DNA of 31,603 nt, from contig DBQQ01000002.1 in assembly GCA_002305315.1 (NCBI GenBank), forward strand, positions 69,437 to 101,039, given 5' to 3'. The stretch's first letter is position 1; every line of letters starts with the position of its first letter. The stretch is from Clostridiales bacterium UBA1390 (GTDB taxonomy: Bacteria > Bacillota > Clostridia > Lachnospirales > Bianqueaceae). The position numbers were made by a program, and so were the translations under genes. This document shows, piece by piece, positions 24,881 through 31,603 of the stretch. A model generated the notes under the pieces. The model made no database searches. It was given only the letters and a program-made list of their open reading frames with translations, and was not told the origin of the DNA.

Positions 24881-26722
24881 TGGGCCGTCACCCCAGGTGG
24901 CGGCTATTTTCATGTCCGGCTCCGACAAATCCGCTTCTGGCTCCCAGGCCTCTTCTTCCGGCGCCTCTCCTTCGGCCTCCCATCCGAAGATCTCTCGTAC
25001 CGTCCCCTTCTGTACCCGGTACATCCGGCTGCACATGGAAAACACACTGGGCCGATGTGCCGTGACAATCAGAGTACGATGCGGTTCCGATCGGATGATG
25101 TTGTGCAGCACCCGCTGCTCCGTCGCCATGTCCAGCGCGCTGGTGGCTTCATCCAAAAGCACAATGGGGGCGTCTGCCAACAGGGCCCGCGCGATACACA
25201 GCCGCTGTTTCTGCCCCTCCGAAAAACGACGGCCTCCTTCCTGCACCTCTGTCTGTATTCCCTCTTCCAGATCATTGACAAATTCCCAGGCGCAGGCCGC
25301 TTTGAGGACTCGAATCATGTCTTCTTCGGTAGCCTCTGGTTTGAGCAGGCGCAGATTCTCTTCGATGGTGCCGGAAAACAGAATGTTTCCCTGGGGAATA
25401 TAGCTGAAAAGGCATCGCGTGGCAGAGGATACATCCTGCGAATCGCCCCCTGGTACGCCCACCGTGATGCGTCCCTCCTTCGGATGGTATAGCCCCAATA
25501 ACAGCCGCAGCAGCGTTGTCTTTCCCTGTCCGGAAGGTCCCACCAACCCGATGATCTCTCCCGGTTCCGCGTGGAAATTCACATTCTCATAGATGTGCTG
25601 CTCTTCCTCATACCAGAACATCACATCCTGCATATGTACCCGAATCCCTGTACGCTTGCTTTCCTTCTTCATCTGCTGCACACGGGGGTCTTCCTGCATC
25701 TGTTCTCTGGGCAGTCCTGTGATCTCCATGATCCGCCCCGCACTCACGCCGGCCCGCAGCAGCATGGGCATCATATTGACCACGGAGGAAAAGGATCCGC
25801 GAAGCGATCCCGCCATGGACACAAACATGGTCATCGTTCCATAGCTGATCTCTCCCTGCCACAAACGGAAAATCGCGAATCCATAACAGGCGTATCCAAT
25901 CAAGGAACCGGTCAGCGAGGTCAAAATGCTGCCAATGGACTGATACTTGTTCTGATCCATGGAAATCTTGATCGCGCGCTCCTGCATCCCATGAAAACGA
26001 TCAATGAACGTATCCACCAATCCGAAGGCTTTCACCATCTGCAGGTTTTGGAAGGTTTCCTGATCGAAGGACATCTTGGTACTGGAAAACTCCTGATTTT
26101 TCTTCTGATACTCCCGCATCTTCATCATGGAGTAGCGCGAGGTGATCAGCGTAATGGGGGCACCGCCCAATGAGATCATGGCCATGACGATATCGTTTTG
26201 TATCATGATGACAAAGGCCGTGCCGAAGCTGATTAGCGTAGACACCAGATTGGGAAGAAACGTCAATACATGATTGGCAATCATCCCGGCGTCTCCATTG
26301 ATGCGATACAGCAGATCTCCCGTGCGGAAGGAGGCCAGGGACTCCCAATCTGTCTGCAGAATCTGCTGATAGATATCGCTTCGAATCTCATTCGTGATCT
26401 TAAGGCTGACCCGTAGGGACAGCCGGCTGCGAATGACCCCGATGAAGATCTGCGCGATCCCCACTCCTACATAGAGGGCAGCCACGCCGATGATGTCTTG
26501 TGAATTGTATCCTGTCACCGCGTCCACAAGACTCCTGCTCACCAGGGATGTTCCCAGCCCCAGCAAAGACCCCGATACACTTAAAAGTGTATATACCCCC
26601 ACTAAAAGCAGATAGCGCCGGACATATATCAAAATCCAGCGCCACTGTTTTGTCAGTTCTTTCAGCTTGCCTGCCTTGATTTTCTCAATTACCTTGCGTA
26701 TGTATGCCAGCAAGAACTTCAT
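24875..26722 (-). CDS. ABC transporter, fused permease and ATPase (exporter type)
   Basis: 615-aa half-transporter: six membrane helices in residues about 30-330, then an ATPase domain with Walker A GPSGQGKTT, Walker B IVLLDEATSALD and H-loop VTAHRP. The signature reads FSEGQKQR rather than LSGGQ. There is no N-terminal C39 peptidase, so it would export but not cleave a leader. The last ~40 residues form an acidic tail (EAEGEAPEEEAWEPEADLSEPD). Its ATG overlaps the kinase stop (ATGA). By context it probably exports the product of the modification operon. Other cargo is possible. Confidence 0.92.
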   Translation of the reverse strand: MKFLLAYIRKVIEKIKAGKLKELTKQWRWILIYVRRYLLLVGVYTLLSVSGSLLGLGTSLVSRSLVDAVTGYNSQDIIGVAALYVGVGIAQIFIGVIRSRLSLRVSLKITNEIRSDIYQQILQTDWESLASFRTGDLLYRINGDAGMIANHVLTFLPNLVSTLISFGTAFVIMIQNDIVMAMISLGGAPITLITSRYSMMKMREYQKKNQEFSSTKMSFDQETFQNLQMVKAFGLVDTFIDRFHGMQERAIKISMDQNKYQSIGSILTSLTGSLIGYACYGFAIFRLWQGEISYGTMTMFVSMAGSLRGSFSSVVNMMPMLLRAGVSAGRIMEITGLPREQMQEDPRVQQMKKESKRTGIRVHMQDVMFWYEEEQHIYENVNFHAEPGEIIGLVGPSGQGKTTLLRLLLGLYHPKEGRITVGVPGGDSQDVSSATRCLFSYIPQGNILFSGTIEENLRLLKPEATEEDMIRVLKAACAWEFVNDLEEGIQTEVQEGGRRFSEGQKQRLCIARALLADAPIVLLDEATSALDMATEQRVLHNIIRSEPHRTLIVTAHRPSVFSMCSRMYRVQKGTVREIFGWEAEGEAPEEEAWEPEADLSEPDMKIAATWGDGPL

Positions 26723-27519
26723 TCCTTTTTATTTTGATCTAATGTTTGTTCCAGAAGCGCGACCGCTTCTTCGTCGGCCCGATTTTCCAACAGATACACC
26801 GGAACATGCGTGAGCAGATGATCCAGCGTCTCCAGGCACAGATCCATGCCGTTCTCCAGCCATGTGGGATAGAACACACTGTTGGACACTTCCGCCACCA
26901 TCTCGAAACCTTCCAGACGGCGAATGCGATTCACCGGGGACTGCTTCAAAATCACCAGCGCTTCCAGCGGAACACTGGCATTCTCACAGTATGGCGAGGA
27001 TCCGTGCCAGGGCGTACCCCAACCCAGGAACTGGTCTTCTGTTTCCTGGACAAAGACCATATCTCCATTGATGATCACAGCACCCCGGTACTCGTTCCAG
27101 CGCTCTGCCTGCGTTGTCTTGCCGATGCCGGAGGGCCCCAGGAACATGATCCCGCGCCCCTGGTAGTCGATCAGAGAACTATGAACCTGGATCATATGAC
27201 GCTTAACAGCGTGGGTGTAGAAGGCTTGGATGAGGAAAAAGTCTAAATCTAATGCACTGAATGGCAAAGGAGCATAAAAATGCGTCCAGTCATCACTCGC
27301 CATTACTATTTGATGATTCTTTCTGATTAATCTTCCTTTTTTTATATTATAGGTTTCCGAAATCTCTACTCCATTAAAATCATCAAATTTCAAAGAATGA
27401 AAATGATAAATTGGCTTTAAATTCGCTTTATCATTTTCACAAGCAGAAAACTTGATCCATTTATCTTCAAAAGTGAATCCATGTTCACAAAACGAAAGAA
27501 GTGCTATATTATATAACAC
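26719..27519 (-). CDS. HPr-kinase-like (HprK-related) protein kinase
   Basis: 266-aa member of the HprK C-terminal-domain superfamily. The P-loop GPSGIGKTT is at residues 128-136, preceded by the HSSLIDYQGRGIMFL strand region and followed by IINGDMVFV and GTPWHGSS, motifs shared with HprK-like kinases of peptide clusters that phosphorylate serine. It lacks the HprK N-terminal regulatory domain. The start is a GTG at 27519 with AAAAGG directly against it and in-frame stops just upstream, so translation probably depends on the gene before it (6-nt gap). Residues 1 to ~75 are encoded by markedly AT-rich DNA while the catalytic part is not, suggesting a mosaic gene. Confidence 0.86.
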   Translation of the reverse strand: MLYNIALLSFCEHGFTFEDKWIKFSACENDKANLKPIYHFHSLKFDDFNGVEISETYNIKKGRLIRKNHQIVMASDDWTHFYAPLPFSALDLDFFLIQAFYTHAVKRHMIQVHSSLIDYQGRGIMFLGPSGIGKTTQAERWNEYRGAVIINGDMVFVQETEDQFLGWGTPWHGSSPYCENASVPLEALVILKQSPVNRIRRLEGFEMVAEVSNSVFYPTWLENGMDLCLETLDHLLTHVPVYLLENRADEEAVALLEQTLDQNKKE

Positions 27520-27525
27520 CTTTTA

Positions 27526-27912
27526 TCACACCATTGATACACAGTCGCTATCAAAATGCCCAGTTTTAAAATTATACTTAAACTCCTCGTGTCCAATCAA
27601 GAATGCAAGTTTTTGCTCTGGTAGCCAACTACTAAACGCATCATCTAGATTGTCTACACGCGCAGCATATCTTATAAAGCTACTTTGTTCTTCTGTATAG
27701 TTTTCTCCGAGTTCTTCGTTGAGCTTCTTATAATTATCTTTCCACCAGGTTGTTATAGGTGTCTCATTCCAAAACCAACCCTCTCCCGTCAATCCACCCT
27801 CTGCTGTCCACCCTATTCGATATGTAACTGTATCGCCACTTGATCCTCCTGAAGCGTTGTTGTATTCTCTAGTTACCTCTGTTGCCCTGACTGTCATATA
27901 TTCCTGTCCCAT
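27526..27912 (-). CDS. Unrecognised 128-aa protein, candidate substrate of the modification operon
   Basis: I do not recognise this protein. It is 128 aa from the ATG at 27912 (a GTG at 27921 is an alternative start). It has a Gly/Ser linker (NNASGGSSGD, about 19-28), a Trp-rich stretch (GWFWNETPITTWW, about 47-60), a helical charged middle, and a C-terminus ending GHFDSDCVSMV with a Ser and the only Cys close to the end. There is no signal peptide, membrane segment or clear double-glycine cleavage site. It sits between the radical SAM gene (19-nt overlap) and the kinase (6-nt gap), where a substrate would be. The DNA is AT-rich compared with its flanks. It may instead be an accessory or immunity protein. 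Confidence 0.75.
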   Translation of the reverse strand: MGQEYMTVRATEVTREYNNASGGSSGDTVTYRIGWTAEGGLTGEGWFWNETPITTWWKDNYKKLNEELGENYTEEQSSFIRYAARVDNLDDAFSSWLPEQKLAFLIGHEEFKYNFKTGHFDSDCVSMV

Positions 27913-28985
27913 AACTTCCACTTTCCTTTCTCTTCATCATAATATTGTTTCACTCGGTTACAAAATGCATCATTCACCCGATGCACGCTGCCACACTCCG
28001 TAGCCAGTGTCGCAGCACATTTGAAGCAGGCTTTCGATACCGGACAGCTTTTGCATTCCGGCGGCCAGTCCAGTTCCTCTTCATACTGAACCAGTGCCTG
28101 CCAGGCCTCACGGAAGGATCTGTCTCGTATGGAAATATCCGGCTCATTCATGAAACTGCAGAACCGCATGCTGCCATCCCATAGGATCCAGTATCCTAAC
28201 CGATAATCTTTACAATATGTACAAGGCTTGCGAGTGATGTCTACCGGATGCTCCTTGAGGCGACGACGGATCTGTTCCTTTTCTGCCTCTTCCAGCTTCT
28301 CCGTAACCCGAACTTCCTCCGCCTCGCTATGTGCTCCGCGAAGCGAAGACTTGATGCTGCCTGTCGCCGCCCAGGGCAAATGGTAATAATACGCGAATAA
28401 GGCCATTCGCTGCGCATCTGCCTCATTCTGGCGAATGATGGTGCTGACAAGCTGTATCGGAATCCGCATCTCCATCAGTCTTCGTATCCCCGCATGGGCT
28501 CTGGTGAATCCCTGTTTGACGCGGCACACCGCTTCATAGACCTCATCGTTCGATCCATACAGCGTGATCTTGGCGCTCCGCGGCGGGTATTGCTCCAGGA
28601 GTTCCGCCATCTTTCCTTCCACCATCGTGGCATTGGTCTGCAGGGTGATAAAGAAGCCCATCTCACATAGACCTCGCCAGATCTCTGGAAATTCAGGATG
28701 CATCAACGGTTCTCCTCCGGTGATACAAAGCCAGGTCGTTCCCGCCTCTCTGGCTTCCTCCGCGATGCGAAGCCACTCCGCGGCCGTAAGTTCCCGCCCA
28801 TGACAGGGGATCTCCTCTGCCGGCAGATGCACATAACACATGCGGCAGTTCAGATTACATCTGGGAGTCAGCTCAAAGGTGCCGGATATGGGGATCGCAT
28901 CCTGAAATGCCTTCTCCCATACCGATTGATAGAAAGGATCCAGCCACTCCATACGGCGGCAAGCCGGTTCGAAATCCTGATTCAT
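27894..28985 (-). CDS. Radical SAM/SPASM peptide-modifying enzyme
   Basis: 363-aa enzyme. The radical SAM cluster motif is CNLNCRMC (Cys43, Cys47, Cys50), and GGEPLMHPEF supplies the SAM-binding GGEP. The C-terminal SPASM region is cysteine-rich: CTYC, DGSMRFC (GX4C), then CKSCPVSKACFKC and a later Cys pair, enough for two auxiliary 4Fe-4S clusters. This architecture is typical of enzymes forming thioether or carbon-carbon crosslinks or other changes in ribosomal peptides. The ATG overlaps the stop of the PqqD-like gene (ATGA), which fits a chaperone-enzyme pair. Its substrate is unknown; the small protein just downstream is the nearest candidate. Confidence 0.92.
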   Translation of the reverse strand: MNQDFEPACRRMEWLDPFYQSVWEKAFQDAIPISGTFELTPRCNLNCRMCYVHLPAEEIPCHGRELTAAEWLRIAEEAREAGTTWLCITGGEPLMHPEFPEIWRGLCEMGFFITLQTNATMVEGKMAELLEQYPPRSAKITLYGSNDEVYEAVCRVKQGFTRAHAGIRRLMEMRIPIQLVSTIIRQNEADAQRMALFAYYYHLPWAATGSIKSSLRGAHSEAEEVRVTEKLEEAEKEQIRRRLKEHPVDITRKPCTYCKDYRLGYWILWDGSMRFCSFMNEPDISIRDRSFREAWQALVQYEEELDWPPECKSCPVSKACFKCAATLATECGSVHRVNDAFCNRVKQYYDEEKGKWKLWDRNI

Positions 28986-29326
28986 GTCTTATCCTTCTTG
29001 GATTTCTCCACCATGTCCCTGGGAATCCTCACGAAGATACGTCCGCGCACCACCCCGTCATCCAGAATCTGATTATCCCCCAGTATCTTCAGATACTGGT
29101 CGATATCCGCTCCGGCCTGTTCCTCGGTGACGCCCTCATAGTGTTCCATGATCCGAGCCACCAAGTCCTCCCGGGTAAACTCGTGATCCTTCATGTAGTC
29201 CCACAGATAGGCCGCCGAGGAGGATATGTATACGATGTTTGTCACTTCCCGCACCCGTTTTCCCGTGGGCACAATGACATACTGTCCAGCCACCTCCCGC
29301 AGGATTAAACCATCCTTCAGCTTCAT
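28982..29326 (-). CDS. PqqD-like peptide chaperone (RiPP recognition element)
   Basis: 114-aa PqqD-family protein. It starts MKLKDGLILREVAGQYVIVP and contains the winged-helix pattern ISSSAAYLWDYMKDHEFTREDLVARIM. Such proteins bind leader peptides and present them to radical SAM enzymes. The ATG at 29326 overlaps the histidine kinase stop (ATGA); an upstream extension to 29410 lies within the kinase gene and is not needed. The last ~20 residues are a basic tail (RIPRDMVEKSKKDKT). It is probably the recognition module of this operon. Confidence 0.9.
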   Translation of the reverse strand: MKLKDGLILREVAGQYVIVPTGKRVREVTNIVYISSSAAYLWDYMKDHEFTREDLVARIMEHYEGVTEEQAGADIDQYLKILGDNQILDDGVVRGRIFVRIPRDMVEKSKKDKT

Positions 29327-30789
29327 GAAGTCTCTCCCTCCTTCACCGTATTCTCTTCTGGAATATTGAGTACAATTCGCAAAATGAATCGTTCTCCTTC
29401 CTTTCGGCATTCCAGGTCTCCCTGGTAGCGCTGTACAATCGTGCGCATGCTGCGAATCCCATATCCCGAAATACGCCCTCTCTTGGAGGAGAGGATATCC
29501 TGGGAATGCGGATGTCTCCGCAGCGGCTCCGCCTTACAGCAATTATCCACCTGAATCAACAGAATGTTTTTTCGCTGCCGCATCAAAACTCGAATATAAG
29601 GATCGGCTCCCTCATACTGCCTGCTGGCTTCCAGCGCATTCTCCATGGCATTTCCCAATAATACTGTCATATCCGTGGGTGCAAAGGGATAAAACTCCTT
29701 AATATCCGCATTGACATACACATGAATACCACTTTCCTCCGCCTGGGCCGTATAGTAGCCGAGTATGCCATTCACCAACGGATTCCTGCATAAAATCTCG
29801 TCCTTGCTTTTTCCCCACTCCTCCAGATAGATTCTCAGATATTGAACCACCTGATCGTACTGTTTTTCCTCTGTCAGACTGATCAGCGTGCGAAAATGGT
29901 GACGCATATCATGATAAAACCGTTTTTCCTTCTCGATTTTATCCTGTACCGACTGAAACTGCAGTTCCAGGGCCGCCATCTGCGTATAGACCAGTTCCTT
30001 CTCCTGCTCAAACCGCAGACACCGGAAATATATGTAATATGCCAAAAGATCCATCGCCAATGTGCAAAACATCCAGATACTCAGCCATAAATCGGCTATC
30101 CATCCGTCTACCCACTGTGAGATTCCCATCTCTGCCAGCATGCCAATACAGAAAAGAACAAACAGTATACACGGTGATCCCGTAATCAGCCGCAGACTCC
30201 GGTTATTCTCCATCCTCATATTCGCCGGGAGTTTTTTATGAAGGAAGCGATACAGCACAGGGAAAACCGTCACAAACATGACCAGGTACACCACTATCGT
30301 TTCTGTATCGTATGGAATACAGGTCGGTGCATCCCATTGCACCCATTTAGAAAAAATATCTGCCGCCGCGTACGAAGAAATCCCATACTGCAACGCCATC
30401 ATATAGCACAGCAGCCGACACGGTACTCCCTCTCGCAGGCTCAGCAAGTACAAGATTGTACCGCATGCCCAGATTAGAAGAAACAGGATATTCGCCCACC
30501 AATGCCCCCATAACTCGAATCCCGGCGTATCATGGATGTAGTCCAGCAAAAGGGCCGCGCCACCGCTGGCAACGCATAATATGATACACAGACCAGCTAC
30601 CAGGTGGCTTTTACGTATCTTCAGCTCTCGGTCTGAAAATGGCGCATAGATCAGCAGCACCACTGGAATCACCTGCAAACAGTATCCCAAAAACTGCACT
30701 CCCACATATTGATGGCAAAGCATATTAAGATTCCCATTCTCCCATAGCATTCCTAAAGAGCCAGTCATTATAGCGCTTTCGCAACTCAC
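29323..30789 (-). CDS. AgrC-like sensor histidine kinase (GHKL type)
   Basis: Membrane histidine kinase of the peptide-sensing AgrC/ComD class. The N-terminal half has about six to seven hydrophobic helices. The C-terminal half has the phospho-acceptor region FYHDMRHHF (His near 293 counting from the GTG at 30789), the N-box LLGNAMENALEA and the G-box GYGIRSM. The start is uncertain: the GTG at 30789 has AAAGGAG upstream but overlaps the regulator by 65 nt, and ATGs at 30750 and 30723 are alternatives. Its stop overlaps the PqqD-like start, so sensor and modification genes share a transcript. No agrD- or agrB-like gene is in view. Confidence 0.9.
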   Translation of the reverse strand: MSCESAIMTGSLGMLWENGNLNMLCHQYVGVQFLGYCLQVIPVVLLIYAPFSDRELKIRKSHLVAGLCIILCVASGGAALLLDYIHDTPGFELWGHWWANILFLLIWACGTILYLLSLREGVPCRLLCYMMALQYGISSYAAADIFSKWVQWDAPTCIPYDTETIVVYLVMFVTVFPVLYRFLHKKLPANMRMENNRSLRLITGSPCILFVLFCIGMLAEMGISQWVDGWIADLWLSIWMFCTLAMDLLAYYIYFRCLRFEQEKELVYTQMAALELQFQSVQDKIEKEKRFYHDMRHHFRTLISLTEEKQYDQVVQYLRIYLEEWGKSKDEILCRNPLVNGILGYYTAQAEESGIHVYVNADIKEFYPFAPTDMTVLLGNAMENALEASRQYEGADPYIRVLMRQRKNILLIQVDNCCKAEPLRRHPHSQDILSSKRGRISGYGIRSMRTIVQRYQGDLECRKEGERFILRIVLNIPEENTVKEGETS

Positions 30790-31432
30790 TGCGCTCCTTT
30801 CGACTGAGCATAAAAATCAATCCTTCCACTCGACAAGAATCGCTGTCCATTCGTTCGATTGCCTCCATATTTACGATGATCCCCCGATTCACTCTGAGAA
30901 ATCGTTCATCCAAGTTTTCCATAAATCGCTGCATGCTCTCCCGGATTCGCAGGAATGAACCATTTGTCAGATGGATCAGCAGATTATTATGTTCATTTTC
31001 TATATACGAAATCATATGAAATGGAACATTCTCCATATGATCCTTGTTCAGACGCACTACAATCCGCTTCTCCTGATATTTCTGAAAGCGTTTGCGAATC
31101 TCCTCCAGTTTTTCAGTCTCACAGGGTTTCAATAAATAAAAGAAGGCATTTAACTCGTATATCTCTGGACCATATTCACGGCTGTTGCTGACATACACCA
31201 GCTTGCTGTCCGGAACTTCTTCTAAAATCCGGCGTCCCAATTCGATTCCATTTTCAGGCTTCATAATAATATCCAAGAATATCAGATCATATCGACCCCC
31301 CCATTTGACTCTCTGTAGTAGCTCCATACTCTGGATAAAAGTATCAATCTCCGCTTCTGGCCAAACTTCCGTCAACTGATGCCTCATCTCATCCAGATCC
31401 GCTTGTACATCGTCACAAACCGCAATTCTCAT
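30725..31432 (-). CDS. LytTR-family response regulator (AgrA-like)
   Basis: 235-aa transcription regulator with an N-terminal receiver domain (acidic pair Asp7-Asp8, phospho-acceptor Asp54 in DLIFLDIIM, and FFYLLKP near 105) and a C-terminal LytTR DNA-binding domain (about 130-235, with FLRVNRGIIVNMEAIERMD). The start is the ATG at 31432 with AAGGAG upstream. A longer frame to 31480 would begin at the -10 box and is excluded. It is the first gene of the operon and probably acts with the adjacent AgrC-like kinase on repeats upstream of its own promoter. Confidence 0.93.
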   Translation of the reverse strand: MRIAVCDDVQADLDEMRHQLTEVWPEAEIDTFIQSMELLQRVKWGGRYDLIFLDIIMKPENGIELGRRILEEVPDSKLVYVSNSREYGPEIYELNAFFYLLKPCETEKLEEIRKRFQKYQEKRIVVRLNKDHMENVPFHMISYIENEHNNLLIHLTNGSFLRIRESMQRFMENLDERFLRVNRGIIVNMEAIERMDSDSCRVEGLIFMLSRKERSELRKRYNDWLFRNAMGEWES

Positions 31433-31477
31433 CCACTCCTTGCCATATATTTCTGCACATGAGGAATATACACTATT

Positions 31478-31506
31478 CATTATACTCCCATGCGCTTTTC
31501 ATGGAC
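31478..31506 (-). promoter_or_regulatory. Promoter of the two-component/modification operon
   Basis: A perfect TATAAT on the minus strand (31483-31478) has, 17 nt upstream, GTCCAT (31506-31501), which hardly matches a -35. This is the pattern of an activator-dependent promoter. The predicted start near 31471 gives a leader of about 40 nt before the regulator ATG. Confidence 0.72.
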
Positions 31507-31509
31507 AGA

Positions 31510-31547
31510 ACCGTTTATACCGTTTTTATCCGTTTTGTACCATTTTT
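31510..31547 (-). promoter_or_regulatory. Four tandem LytTR-like repeats upstream of the -35 region
   Basis: Read on the plus strand, 9-base elements ACCGTTTAT (31510), ACCGTTTTT (31519), TCCGTTTTG (31529) and ACCATTTTT (31539) follow each other at 9-10 bp steps. The first fits the LytTR-site pattern [TA][AC][CA]GTTN[AG][TG] exactly and the others nearly. They end 3 bp from the poor -35 box, as expected for an activator site used by the adjacent LytTR regulator. Confidence 0.68.
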
Positions 31548-31603
31548 TTACTCAATAAAAGAGCCACGAGATATGCGAAAGGTAATGCCCTTATAATGGT
31601 GTA

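Noticed and set aside
24867..24886. Small CCCAT/ATGGG palindrome between the converging stops as a bidirectional terminator
   Set aside because: The stem is only five base pairs and neither side has a U-tract.
27526..27912. Double-glycine leader cleavage site in the small protein (GG at about residues 42-43)
   Set aside because: The preceding residues lack the usual hydrophobic pattern and the exporter has no C39 peptidase domain to cut there.
23645..29326. Classical lasso peptide cluster
   Set aside because: The kinase, nucleotidyltransferase and exporter fit, but there is no asparagine-synthetase-like cyclase or transglutaminase-like protease, and a radical SAM/SPASM enzyme is present instead.
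31585..31603. Plus-strand TATAAT at the window end as a divergent promoter
   Set aside because: No matching -35 box is found at 16-18 nt, and the downstream gene would lie outside the window.

Overview
The window looks like a Clostridia (Bacillota) chromosome, most likely Lachnospiraceae. The evidence is the gene order ylxM-ffh-rpsP-khpA-rimM-trmD-rplS-lepB-ylqF-rnhB-yraN, strong Shine-Dalgarno sites, consensus sigma-A promoters, about 50-53% GC where counted by hand, and Wzz/BY-kinase fusions with a glycine-tyrosine tail. All protein genes except one lie on the minus strand, so transcription runs from high to low coordinates. No tRNA, rRNA, CRISPR array, transposase or phage gene was seen.

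(1) 83-14.2 kb is a conserved housekeeping block: SRP and ribosome genes (ylxM, ffh, rpsP, khpA, rimM, trmD, rplS), lepB, ylqF/rbgA, rnhB, yraN, pgeF, a PDZ/radical SAM/DUF512 protein, der, plsY, gpsA and gltX. It starts at a perfect TTGACA-17-TATAAT promoter whose transcript would begin inside a 42-bp near-perfect palindrome. It is subdivided by internal terminators (after khpA, rplS and lepB) and by an internal rplS promoter with a structured leader.

(2) 14.3-18.7 kb is a three-gene sugar operon (amidohydrolase-type TIM barrel, FGGY kinase, DUF2264 protein) with no transporter or regulator in view.

(3) 18.9-23.6 kb is the regulatory and chain-length end of an exopolysaccharide locus. Two membrane-anchored Ig-like proteins flank two Wzz-tyrosine kinase genes. 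One kinase gene is intact and carries a tyrosine cluster encoded by 30-bp tandem repeats. The other is split by a one-base frameshift. No glycosyltransferases are present.

(4) 23.6-31.5 kb is the most unusual part. A tightly overlapping minus-strand operon encodes a LytTR response regulator, an AgrC-like GHKL kinase, a PqqD-like chaperone, a radical SAM/SPASM enzyme, an unrecognised ~128-aa protein, an HPr-kinase-like protein kinase and an ABC exporter. A nucleotidyltransferase of the type found beside such kinases faces it from its own strong promoter. Together these look like an auto-regulated peptide modification and export system combining radical chemistry, phosphorylation and nucleotidyl transfer. 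The small protein and the kinase N-terminus form an AT-rich island (about 33% GC), suggesting that substrate and recognition module were exchanged together. Four LytTR-like repeats lie just upstream of the operon promoter.
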